From contig CAZUVR010000019.1 in assembly GCA_964623815.1 (NCBI GenBank), positions 1-64,000 on the forward strand: a stretch of DNA of 64,000 nt, written 5' to 3'. Shown here one piece after another: positions 1 through 8,470 of this stretch (positions are counted from its first letter, which is position 1; every line of letters starts with the position of its first letter). The position numbers and the translations under genes are program-made. The notes under the pieces were generated by a model. The model was given only the letters and a program-made list of their open reading frames with translations. It did no database searches and was not told where the DNA came from. Source of the DNA: Chroococcopsis sp964623815 (GTDB lineage Bacteria; Cyanobacteriota; Cyanobacteriia; Cyanobacteriales; Microcystaceae).

Positions 1-376
1 AGGTATAAAACTAATTGGCTCGCTAGGAAACCATAAATTACTAAAAATTTTGATACTAGGTTATTTTAACAGTCATGGGATTAATGTGAGCAGTGTGTAA
101 AAACGAAATCTAGATAACGATACTTAAACATTTTATAGTCCATTTAGGGGCTAAAAACCTTTCTAGACAAGGAAAAGAGGTAGATGACCTAAAAACGTCT
201 GAAACCTCTATGGATAATAGATTCATACCTATTCGATCCCAAAGCCTTTCTCACTTTGGTTGGTTTTGAAGTCATTTTCGCATTAATTTTTGTCTAATTC
301 CCGATAACTAATATTTTTAAAATAAAACTATTTTATAAACAATACCAGCAGATTTAGTCCCATAATTTTAGCCTGT
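1..376. other. Left-edge non-coding stretch
   Basis: No convincing gene, RNA or repeat array is seen here; all frames are closed by frequent stops. It lies downstream of the broken integrase, so it is probably part of, or the edge of, the former mobile element. A piece near 146-174 (ending in CCTTTCTAGACAA) resembles a piece at 47863-47890 (CCTTTCTAGGCAA), but the match is short and imperfect. No copy of the tRNA-Thr 3' end is seen that would mark the far attachment site. Confidence 0.5.
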
Positions 377-1635
377 TTATAATTCAGGAACTTGAATTTG
401 ATCTACGGGTTTAGCGTATACTCGATCGATCATCGTATGCTGAATTACCTACCCAATTGGCAATTTGGATAGAGGGAATGTTGGCTTCTCTACATAAGCT
501 ACAAAAGGTGTGCCTTGTTTGATAGGGATTACGGTACTCTATATCGGCTATAGATTTAAGGATGGCTTTCCACGCTCTATTAGTGAAATTATGCCAGTCA
601 ATATATTTCCCTTTAGGGCTCGGAAATACGAGTGATTCACCAGTGTGATCATCAGGGCGGATGGATTCCAATAGGTTGCTAAGTTTACTGTTGAGAGGGA
701 ATTTCCTTGATTTCTGAGTTTTCAGCCCTTCTTTTATAACGAGGCTCTTGCCGTCGTATATCAAGGCTTGCTCGAAGATAATAAAGTTGTTGTGAACCTG
801 TTTCCACTGTAAGGCTAATGCTTCAGAAGGTCTGCACCTAGTAAAGAAAAGGAACTCCACTAAAGAAGCATAGTATTTGTAATAACAATTTCTTTTAAAA
901 GCCTCAATAATCCGATCGCGCTGTTCTCTGGTAAAAGGGTTAATTTCTTCCTCTTCCGTACCTCTCTTTTTAACTTTTACTTCGGCAGCGCTCCCTTCAA
1001 AAGGGTTGCTATCGAGTAACCCTGATTTTTTTGCCCATTTACAACAGGCGGCAAGGTGCATGAGAACCCTTTTGGCAGAATTAGCCGGAACGTTAGCGTT
1101 GAGCCAGTCAAAAATGGCTTGGGAATCGCTGGGTAATCGATAAGGGCATCGATTGAGGTGGTTGGCAACCCATCCGTACATCCTGATAGTTGCGGGGGAT
1201 TTACCCGAAGACCGGGCATCGGTGTAAAGTTTCCAGAATTCTGGAAGTTCCCGTAACGCAACGGACACGGGAGCGGTCGCAACGTCGGGGTTCAAGACGG
1301 TACTCGGTTTGTATTTAGCGAGACTTTTGGGGTTGAATTCCCCGTAAGCAACATCCCTTTCCACCTCTAAAGCTTTATCCATCGCTAATTTACGGTTGTA
1401 GGGATTATCACGCCCGTCCGGTGGATAGATAGAATCGCTTACCTTGAAAGGAGAAGACGAGCTGTAGACGAGCGTGGCTATTTCTAATTACGACACTTCC
1501 GCTTCTGGATTTTTTACCGTTTCGTGAATACATGAGAGTACCGGGTAGAGCATCAGTTCTATTATCAGCATATCTCGCCATCTCAATTTTTATCTCAATC
1601 TTTATCTCAATCTGCGCTCTAAAGTGACCTAACAA
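377..1635 (-). pseudogene. Tyrosine-type site-specific integrase, two frameshifts
   Basis: Phage-type tyrosine recombinase of the kind found in cyanobacterial integrative elements, now split across three reading frames. The N-terminal arm-binding part (GSVVIRNSHARLQLVFSFQG...YLSTG) is read from 1635 to about 1412. One extra base in a GGG tract near 1412-1420 then shifts the frame, after which DNPYNRKLAMDKALEVE continues as in intact relatives. The core has the catalytic Arg region (FLFFTRCRPSEALAL) and the RHTF box. A second shift near 430-440 separates GNSA from MIDRVYAKPVDQIQVPEL, which holds the expected catalytic Tyr and ends at a TAA at 377-379. The start may be the internal ATG at 1579-1581 (MARYADN), because the leading EIKIEIKIE comes from a small tandem repeat. 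The gene begins about 90 bp from the 3' end of tRNA-Thr, a classic integration site. As read, neither the arm-binding domain nor the tyrosine is in frame with the core, so it should be inactive. A sequencing error at either position cannot be excluded. Confidence 0.85.
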
Positions 1636-1727
1636 TGACCGAAAAGAACTAACCGCACCGACACTAGATTCTAAAACGCAAGTCCCGAAAGCGTTACGGA
1701 AAGCCGAAAGAGGCGGAAAAAGGGAAA

Positions 1728-1798
1728 GCTGGTGATGGGATTTGAACCCGCGACCGGCTGATTACAAATCAGCTGCTCTACCACTGAGCTACACCAGC
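1728..1798 (-). tRNA. tRNA-Thr (anticodon TGT)
   Basis: A cloverleaf can be folded on the minus strand: 7-bp acceptor GCTGGTG/CACCAGC, D-arm GCTC...GAGC, anticodon arm GCTGA-TTTGTAA-TCAGC with anticodon TGT, and T-loop TTCAAAT. The T-stem has one C-A mismatch. CCA is not encoded. The 3' end faces the broken integrase, so this tRNA is the likely attachment site of that element. Confidence 0.96.
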
Positions 1799-1982
1799 GA
1801 AGCGCATTAGCTATCATAGCACTAACAAGCCAATCTTACCAAGATATTTTATTAAAATCCGAAAATTGCCCGAGAATTTGTCAAGAGGCTAACATATAGC
1901 CGCCCCGAGCAGTGAAGGGAAGGAGCAAAAACTTGTAACCTAGATATAGAGATAAGAGCCAACTACGGGGAGACAGAAGAGA

Positions 1983-4580
1983 ATGTTAGAAGCGTATCAC
2001 AAACACGTAGAAGAAAGAGCAAAACTGGGTATTCCTCCGTTACCCTTGAGTGCCCAACAGACATCCGAATTGTGCGAGATGTTAAAAAACCCTCCGGAAG
2101 AACTTAAGGGAGAATTGATGCTGTTACTCAGAGATAGAGTACCACCTGGAGTAGACGAAGCCGCCTATGTAAAAGCCGGATTCCTTACCGCCATAGCCAA
2201 GGGAGAAATTACCTCACCCGTTATATCTCCCCAAGGCGCAGTTAGCTTATTAGGCACTATGGTAGGCGGATACAATGTACAATCCCTGATTAGTCTACTC
2301 AAATCTAGAGATACCAATATTGCGGCAACGGCAGCATCTGCCCTGAGTAAGACACTGCTAGTATTCGACGCTTTTAACGAAGTTTTAGAACTTTCGGAGA
2401 CCAACCCCTACGCCAAAAGTGTTATCGATGCCTGGGCTAACGGCGAGTGGTTCATCAATAAACCCAAACTCCCCAAAGAAATCAAAGTGACGGTGTTTAA
2501 AGTGCCTGGGGAAACCAACACCGATGATCTATCTCCTGCACCTCACGCCACCACTCGCCCCGATATTCCCCTCCACGCTCTGGTAATGTTAGAAACCCGT
2601 CAACCTGGTTCTATAGAAACTATTGCCCAATTGAAGAAAAAAGGGCATCCTGTAGCTTATGTGGGGGATGTGGTAGGTACTGGCTCATCGCGTAAATCGG
2701 CTATCAACTCTGTACTCTGGCATATAGGAAACGATATTCCCTATGTACCCAATAAGCGATCGGGCGGTTATATACTGGGGGGTAAAATCGCCCCCATCTT
2801 CTTCAATACCGCCGAGGACTCGGGCGCGTTACCCATCGAGTGCGATGTCAGCACGATGAATACCGGCGATGTCATTACCATCTATCCCTATGAGGGCAAA
2901 ATTACCAATGAAGCGGGCGAAACCATCTCTACCTTCACCCTCAAACCGGATACTATCCTTGATGAAGTACGGGCGGGCGGGCGTATACCCTTACTTATAG
3001 GACGTAGTTTAACCGATCGCACCCGTCAGGCTCTAGGATTAGAACCGACGACCTTATTCGTGCGCCCACAAATACCAGCCGATACAGGGAAAGGCTTCAC
3101 CCTGGCTCAGAAAATGGTGGGTAAAGCCTGCAGCCTGCCGGGAGTACGCCCTGGTACATCCTGCGAACCGCTCATGACTACCGTAGGCTCCCAGGATACC
3201 ACCGGCCCGATGACGCGAGATGAATTAAAAGAATTAGCCTGTCTCGGTTTCAGCGCCGATTTAGTCATGCAGAGTTTCTGTCACACGGCGGCTTACCCCA
3301 AACCGGTAGATATTAAAACTCACCTCCAATTACCCGACTTTTTCTCTACTCGGGGCGGTGTCGCCCTGCGCCCAGGTGATGGCATCATTCACTCGTGGCT
3401 CAATCGAATGTTATTACCAGATACTGTAGGCACCGGTGGCGATTCTCATACCCGTTTCCCCCTGGGTATTTCCTTCCCCGCCGGTTCGGGTTTGGTGGCT
3501 TTTGCCGCAGCTTTGGGTGTGATGCCCCTCGATATGCCCGAATCGGTTCTGGTGCGCTTCACCGGTGAGTTACAACCCGGCGTGACTCTCCGGGATATTG
3601 TGAACGCTATCCCCTACGTGGCGATGCAGGAGGGCAAATTAACGGTAGAGAAACAGAATAAAAAGAATGTATTCAACGGGCGCATTATGGAGATGGAAGG
3701 TCTGCCAGATCTAAAATTAGAGCAGGCTTTCGAGTTAACCGATGCCACTGCTGAAAGATCCTGCGCTGGCTCTACGATTAAGTTAAGCAAGGAAACCGTC
3801 GCCGAGTATCTCCGATCAAATATCGCTCTGCTAAAAAATATGGTGGCTCGCGGTTATCAAGATGGGCGTACCATCATGCGCCGCGTCGCTAAGATGGAAC
3901 AGTGGCTGGCCAACCCCGAATTAATGAGCGCCGATGCCGATGCTGAATATGCCGACATCATCGAAGTGAATCTCAGCGAAATCAAAGAACCGATCGTCGC
4001 CGCCCCTAATGACCCTGATAATATTAAATTGATGTCCGAGTGCGCCGGTGACAGAATTGATGAGGTATTCATCGGCTCCTGTATGACCAATATCGGCCAC
4101 TATCGAGCTGCCGCTAAGATTCTAGAGGGTGCGGGAGTCTCTAAAGCTCGTCTTTGGATATGCCCGCCGACGCGGATGGATGAAAAGCAGTTACGCGAAG
4201 AGGGGATGTATGGCATTTTCGCTGCGGCTGGTGCCCGTACCGAGATGCCAGGCTGCTCTCTCTGTATGGGTAATCAAGCCCGCGTAGAAGATGGGGCTAC
4301 GGTATTCTCCACCTCTACCCGTAATTTCAATAACCGTATGGGTAAGGATGCCCGGGTTTATCTCGGCTCAGCTGAATTAGCCGCCGTCTGCGCCCTACTC
4401 GGTAAGATACCCACCGTAGAAGAGTATATGGCGATCGTCAACGAAAAAATCGACCCCTTCGCCGCCGATTTATATCGTTATCTCAACTTCGATCAAATCA
4501 GCGGTTTTGAAGACGAAGGGCGGGTGATTCCCCTAGAAGAAATGCCCCGCATCGAGGACATTTTAGGGATGCCTAGATAG
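1983..4580 (+). CDS. acnB: Bifunctional aconitate hydratase 2 / 2-methylisocitrate dehydratase
   Basis: Aconitase B, which interconverts citrate and isocitrate through cis-aconitate in the cytosolic TCA pathway. At 865 residues it is full length for the AcnB family. The order is an N-terminal HEAT-like helical domain (about 1-160), the swivel domain (about 165-370, with GDVVGTGSSRKSA), then the three aconitase core domains. The [4Fe-4S] ligands are visible as Cys700 (SCMTNIGH), Cys758 and Cys761 (CSLCMGN). The ATG follows a purine-rich GGGGAGACAGAAGAGA. It converges with citrate synthase, the preceding enzyme of the pathway, with only about 75 bp between the stop codons. AcnB is the usual aconitase of cyanobacteria. 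Nothing is missing. Confidence 0.97.
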   Translation: MLEAYHKHVEERAKLGIPPLPLSAQQTSELCEMLKNPPEELKGELMLLLRDRVPPGVDEAAYVKAGFLTAIAKGEITSPVISPQGAVSLLGTMVGGYNVQSLISLLKSRDTNIAATAASALSKTLLVFDAFNEVLELSETNPYAKSVIDAWANGEWFINKPKLPKEIKVTVFKVPGETNTDDLSPAPHATTRPDIPLHALVMLETRQPGSIETIAQLKKKGHPVAYVGDVVGTGSSRKSAINSVLWHIGNDIPYVPNKRSGGYILGGKIAPIFFNTAEDSGALPIECDVSTMNTGDVITIYPYEGKITNEAGETISTFTLKPDTILDEVRAGGRIPLLIGRSLTDRTRQALGLEPTTLFVRPQIPADTGKGFTLAQKMVGKACSLPGVRPGTSCEPLMTTVGSQDTTGPMTRDELKELACLGFSADLVMQSFCHTAAYPKPVDIKTHLQLPDFFSTRGGVALRPGDGIIHSWLNRMLLPDTVGTGGDSHTRFPLGISFPAGSGLVAFAAALGVMPLDMPESVLVRFTGELQPGVTLRDIVNAIPYVAMQEGKLTVEKQNKKNVFNGRIMEMEGLPDLKLEQAFELTDATAERSCAGSTIKLSKETVAEYLRSNIALLKNMVARGYQDGRTIMRRVAKMEQWLANPELMSADADAEYADIIEVNLSEIKEPIVAAPNDPDNIKLMSECAGDRIDEVFIGSCMTNIGHYRAAAKILEGAGVSKARLWICPPTRMDEKQLREEGMYGIFAAAGARTEMPGCSLCMGNQARVEDGATVFSTSTRNFNNRMGKDARVYLGSAELAAVCALLGKIPTVEEYMAIVNEKIDPFAADLYRYLNFDQISGFEDEGRVIPLEEMPRIEDILGMPR

Positions 4581-4655
4581 GAGTGAGGTTAGATCGGTGA
4601 GGAGTGAGTTTGATTAAAAGCACTCTCTTTTCTCACTTCTCTTGCCTCACTTCTC
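4581..4655. terminator. Probable bidirectional terminator between acnB and gltA
   Basis: The short gap between the convergent genes can fold on itself. GAGGAGTGAG at 4599-4608 pairs with CTCACTTCTC at 4632-4641 (one G-T wobble), and the outer GAGTGAGG at 4581-4588 can pair with CCTCACTTC at about 4645-4653. The loop contains a short T run. The arms are built of GGAGTGA-like heptads, as in other convergent gaps in this window. Termination is inferred from position and fold. Confidence 0.6.
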
Positions 4656-5834
4656 TTAATGAGTTTTCCCGTTACTGCCATTATTATCGTTTACCGAGAT
4701 ACGTTCATCGATCGGTACATAAGGCATATCGTGGAGGCCCGTATATACTTGAGTGGGTCTGTAAATACGATTCGCAGTTAATTGTTCTTTCCAGTGAGCC
4801 AACCAACCAGCCACACGGGCGATAGCAAAAATGGGGGTGAATAAATCAGTGGGTATGGCTAACTTTCTGTATAGTAAACCCGAGTAGAAATCTACGTTAG
4901 CGTAAATTCCTTTCGCCCCATATTTTTCCTCTACCACCTGTTCTAACTCTAAGGCAATATCATAGTATTCATCCGACCCGAGTTCAGAAAACAATTGTTC
5001 TGCTAACTGTTGTAGTATGATGGCGCGGGGGTCTTTGACCTTATATACTCGGTGTCCGAAACCCATGATTTTCTCTTTATTTTCTACACACTTTTCTACA
5101 TAGCGCCGCACGTTTTTCACCGAGCCTATTTCTTCAAGCATCAATAGTACTTCTTCATTGGCCCCACCGTGTAGAGGGCCTGCTAAAGTACCTACGGCGG
5201 ATGCTACCACTGCATAGGGATCAGTTAAAGTAGAAGCTGTTACCCTGGCGCTGAATGTAGAAGCATTCATTGTATGTTCGGCGTGAAGGATGAGACAGAC
5301 ATCGAAAATTTTAGCCGCTAGAGGTTTAGGTTTACGCTCCGTTAGCATATAGAGGAAATTCGTAGCATAATCTAAATCATCATTAGGCTGAACAGGATCG
5401 TTTCCCTTCCGCATTAACTGAAAAGCCGCCACCATCGTCGGTATTTTGGCTAATAGACGAACTACCGCTTGGCGAATGTAGCTCGGATCATCTAAGGCAC
5501 GACGGGAGTAAAATAAACCTAGGGCAGCGGCCGAGGTTTGGAGAGCGTCCATTGGATGCCCACCATCGGGAAAACACTTCATCATATCCCGAATACTGTA
5601 TTTAATCCGGCGATGATAACGAATTTCTGTCTCGAATTCTTCTAATTGTTCTCTAGTGGGTAATTCTCCCCAAATTAATAGATAGGCTGTTTCGAGAAAA
5701 GTACACTTTTCGGCTAACTCTTCGATCCGAATCCCGCGATATTCCAGGATTCCTTTTTGCCCATCTACGTAGCTGATGCTCGATTGGGCCGCAGGGATGC
5801 CTTCTAAACCCGGCCGATATTCACAAACTGTCAT
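4656..5834 (-). CDS. gltA: Citrate synthase
   Basis: Condenses oxaloacetate and acetyl-CoA to citrate, the entry step of the TCA cycle and of 2-oxoglutarate supply for nitrogen assimilation. The 392-residue length fits the shorter type II citrate synthases common in Gram-positives and cyanobacteria. The catalytic triad residues can be seen: His222 (LHGGANEE), His261 (GFGHRVYK) and Asp315 (NVDFYSG). GILEYRGIRIEEL near the N-terminus is also typical. The partner enzyme aconitase B lies convergent and adjacent. The family includes 2-methylcitrate synthases, but no methylcitrate-cycle neighbours (prpB, prpD) are present, so citrate synthase is the better call. Confidence 0.95.
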   Translation of the reverse strand: MTVCEYRPGLEGIPAAQSSISYVDGQKGILEYRGIRIEELAEKCTFLETAYLLIWGELPTREQLEEFETEIRYHRRIKYSIRDMMKCFPDGGHPMDALQTSAAALGLFYSRRALDDPSYIRQAVVRLLAKIPTMVAAFQLMRKGNDPVQPNDDLDYATNFLYMLTERKPKPLAAKIFDVCLILHAEHTMNASTFSARVTASTLTDPYAVVASAVGTLAGPLHGGANEEVLLMLEEIGSVKNVRRYVEKCVENKEKIMGFGHRVYKVKDPRAIILQQLAEQLFSELGSDEYYDIALELEQVVEEKYGAKGIYANVDFYSGLLYRKLAIPTDLFTPIFAIARVAGWLAHWKEQLTANRIYRPTQVYTGLHDMPYVPIDERISVNDNNGSNGKTH

Positions 5835-5938
5835 AGGTTTACCTGTAAGGTGGCAATAATAGAGACAAGGGATATGATCTTGATTCTAAGTTTTGATAAC
5901 ACCGTTGATTTTACTAAAATCTTTCAACTTCTTCTAGC

Positions 5939-6433
5939 CTAAAGTAACCATTTCGGTGATATTAATAAAAATAATTGGCTTTTTCCTAAAAGACTTTCTC
6001 GATCGCTCAGGTTAAGACCTATTATTCCTGCTTTCTTAAGAATCAATTTTTCTTCTGTTCTCCCCCACACCAACAGTTCGGCCCATTTGCTCAAGTCGGG
6101 TTCGTGTCCTACCAGAGCCAAGCGGCTATCGTCATTATAATCTCTCCACTGGCCTAACCATTGTAACCATTTCTGAATTTCTCCCTCGGGGCGCAATGGC
6201 TCAAATTCTTCCACTACAGTTGTTAAACCTGATTTTAGTAGTATTTCGGCTGTTTGTTTGGCCCTGAGGAATGGAGATGTTAGAACTAGGTCAAACTTAA
6301 TCTCTTTTTCTTTGAGTTGTTGGGCAACTTTAGCGGTTTTTTTCTCCCCCTCGCCTGTTAAGGGGCGCTCGTCATCATTGCTATATTCCCCTCTTTCTCC
6401 TGCTAGTCCATGTCTGATTAAATAGAGTTCCAT
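5939..6433 (-). CDS. sixA: SixA-like phosphohistidine phosphatase
   Basis: Small histidine-phosphatase-superfamily protein of 164 residues. The signature is LYLIRHGLAGER with catalytic His8 and the flanking Arg. LTSPFLRAKQTAEIL follows, and LALVGHEPDLSKWAELL supplies the second conserved His. The family's best-known member removes phosphate from phosphohistidine on the HPt domain of sensor kinases; that substrate is inferred here. Its start codon abuts the stop codon of the upstream DHH phosphoesterase, so the two are almost certainly co-transcribed and may be translationally coupled. The last residues (LISPKWLL) look normal and there is no sign of truncation. Confidence 0.85.
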   Translation of the reverse strand: MELYLIRHGLAGERGEYSNDDERPLTGEGEKKTAKVAQQLKEKEIKFDLVLTSPFLRAKQTAEILLKSGLTTVVEEFEPLRPEGEIQKWLQWLGQWRDYNDDSRLALVGHEPDLSKWAELLVWGRTEEKLILKKAGIIGLNLSDRESLLGKSQLFLLISPKWLL

Positions 6434-7642
6434 TTAGGTGTGAATTACTTTATCGTCAGGGTTAACTAATTGGCTCAGTTTCTGCTTGATTTGATGGTCG
6501 AAGGCTTCCCATTTTAATCGGGCGTATTCGCTATTATTATTGAAGCCTCCTAGGAAGCCGATCGGAATTTCAAATCCTCCCGCCATATAACGGCCTCCGC
6601 CGAAGTATCTACCTTGATTATCTTTGCCGAAGGCTTCTTTAATAAACTCATCTGGATCTAAGGTGATCTTACTCGTTCTTAAAGACCCTACTACTATTTC
6701 TAGGTCATTATCTTCGTCGTGAACTATCCCATAAACCACAGCGGTATGTACGTTTTCTTCTGTTACTAGAAAATCGGCTGCTTGAGGGATGGCATCTCGA
6801 TCGTCGTACCTTAAATATCCAACACCTGAGATAGAAAAGCTATTTTTTATTAGTCGATTTTTCAGTGACTTTTCTATCACGTCCATAACCCGACGTGAAC
6901 GTGAAGATTGTAGTATGGCGTTTAACAATCCTGCATCATAATAACGGCTTAAAAATGCAGCCGCCATATAATCGGATTCTTGAGCCTGCATCAATCCGTT
7001 AGTATCTGCTCGTAAGCCGTGCATCAAAGCCGTGGCACATTTTACGTGTAGGTTATCGCTATTATTTAACTCTAATAATCCCCCTTGAATATACTGGCTT
7101 AGTATAGTTGCCGTAGCTCTAATTTGTGGTCTGATGTCTACAAATTCTGCACATAGATCCCCCTGTTTCGCATGATGGTCGATAACAACGACTATGGGTA
7201 TCTGCGCGGATTTTATCAGGTGCATCAATTGTATATTGGTACCCTGGCTATCTAATAGAACACAACCTTTATAAATGGAAATATCTCTTTCTTTTAAAGA
7301 TTGTACACCCCATTTAATAGCCGGTAAACCGGTTATTTTCACCAGAGCGATATTCTCTTGATGGGAGAGAGTGCCGCTGTAGACAATATCACAGGATATA
7401 TCGTATTGCTCAGCGATTAATTTGTAAGCCCAAGCGCTCGATAGAGCATCTGGATCGGGAAAATCTTGAATTAGAACGATCTGATGATCACCACGATGAT
7501 TTTCTAATGTTTGTTGTAATTTTTTAACTAAGCCGGAGAGGAACGAAAACGGTTCTCTAGAAAGGGTAATGGCAACTCCGGAGGAGCCATTTAGAGATTC
7601 TAGATTACCGCTAGAATTTAGAGGAGCAATGTCAGCACTCAT
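6434..7642 (-). CDS. DHH-family phosphoesterase (NrnA/RecJ-like)
   Basis: 402-residue member of the DHH/DHHA1 superfamily, whose NrnA-type members hydrolyse short RNA oligonucleotides and 3'-phosphoadenosine 5'-phosphate. Metal-binding motifs are visible: DPDA (Asp63/Asp65), DSQGTN (Asp131), VIDHHAKQ (Asp155-His157), and HGLRADTNG. The C-terminal DHHA1 region carries FGGGRYMAGGFEI, where the usual GGGH-type motif has Arg. The protein is longer than B. subtilis NrnA because of an N-terminal extension of about 45 residues. It overlaps no other gene and is followed directly by sixA. Substrate is not settled by sequence; a c-di-AMP or pAp phosphodiesterase is possible. Confidence 0.82.
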   Translation of the reverse strand: MSADIAPLNSSGNLESLNGSSGVAITLSREPFSFLSGLVKKLQQTLENHRGDHQIVLIQDFPDPDALSSAWAYKLIAEQYDISCDIVYSGTLSHQENIALVKITGLPAIKWGVQSLKERDISIYKGCVLLDSQGTNIQLMHLIKSAQIPIVVVIDHHAKQGDLCAEFVDIRPQIRATATILSQYIQGGLLELNNSDNLHVKCATALMHGLRADTNGLMQAQESDYMAAAFLSRYYDAGLLNAILQSSRSRRVMDVIEKSLKNRLIKNSFSISGVGYLRYDDRDAIPQAADFLVTEENVHTAVVYGIVHDEDNDLEIVVGSLRTSKITLDPDEFIKEAFGKDNQGRYFGGGRYMAGGFEIPIGFLGGFNNNSEYARLKWEAFDHQIKQKLSQLVNPDDKVIHT

Positions 7643-7879
7643 CGTATATGGGTTTGCTATTATTTATGAGTTAGCAATAAAGGAATATGAATAATCAATT
7701 GTACGTGATCGATTGAGTTTAGTAATCGGCATTTAGAATTGATTGAGGGGCTCGATCTGTATCTTCATCTCTATCCCCATGATAACTCAATCTTTGGATT
7801 AGTATAGACTAAGGACGTAGATAAGCTAGAATGTTAGGAAACTTGAGCCTAAAATCATTTTTGGGAAGAGTCTGTTTAT

Positions 7880-8461
7880 ATGGGTACGATCGTCAATAAA
7901 GTTTCATCTGCCGCCGTCGGGGAGGATATGACCTTATCCGGTGCCCCCGACGAACGACAACTAGAAAATATCAAAACCCATCTAGACCTAATCATGACCG
8001 CCCTGGAATCCTTGACTAAAATCACTTCCGAATCGATGCTACAGGCGGCTGAGGAATTAAACTTACAGGATATTATCAGCGATCGGGTTGCCCTGTGGCG
8101 CTTGCGGCAGTCGAACCCGGGAAGAAAAAGCTCTGGTGGCAGGAAAAAACTCGATGTAGAGGAAGCCCGTTCATTAGTCTTGATCACCTGCCATCTCGCC
8201 AAACAACGAGCAGAATTGATCCGCCGCGCCGTCATATTACTAGAACAGGTGACGAGTCAGAACCAGGAACCACATCGCACCGCCCTACTTGGCGATTACC
8301 TCGATAGTTTCACCAATACCTATCAAGAGAGAATGGAAGATGGAGAAACAATCTCTTCACCGAAATTGACACAACTAGCATTTAAACTTTTAATCGATCT
8401 ACTTTTCTATAGTAGCCCTCAAGGTCATCGTCGTCTCTGGCTCGCCCTCTTGCAATCCTAA
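7880..8461 (+). CDS. DUF3038 domain-containing protein
   Basis: 193-residue, largely helical, soluble-looking protein matching the cyanobacterial DUF3038 family as I recall it. No signal peptide, membrane segment or catalytic motif is evident. It starts with ATG and is followed after 9 bp by the DUF4335 gene. This pairing recurs in cyanobacteria and suggests a joint function. No function is known to me. The 237-bp gap to the divergent DHH gene must hold its promoter. TAGATA or TAGAAT elements near 7817-7835 are candidate -10 boxes, but no convincing -35 partner was found. Confidence 0.72.
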   Translation: MGTIVNKVSSAAVGEDMTLSGAPDERQLENIKTHLDLIMTALESLTKITSESMLQAAEELNLQDIISDRVALWRLRQSNPGRKSSGGRKKLDVEEARSLVLITCHLAKQRAELIRRAVILLEQVTSQNQEPHRTALLGDYLDSFTNTYQERMEDGETISSPKLTQLAFKLLIDLLFYSSPQGHRRLWLALLQS

Positions 8462-8470
8462 TATCTCGCC

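Noticed and set aside
1..376. Second attachment site (copy of the tRNA-Thr 3' end) left of the integrase
   Set aside because: No stretch matching GCTGGTGATGGGATTTGAA was found; the far end would have to lie beyond the left edge.
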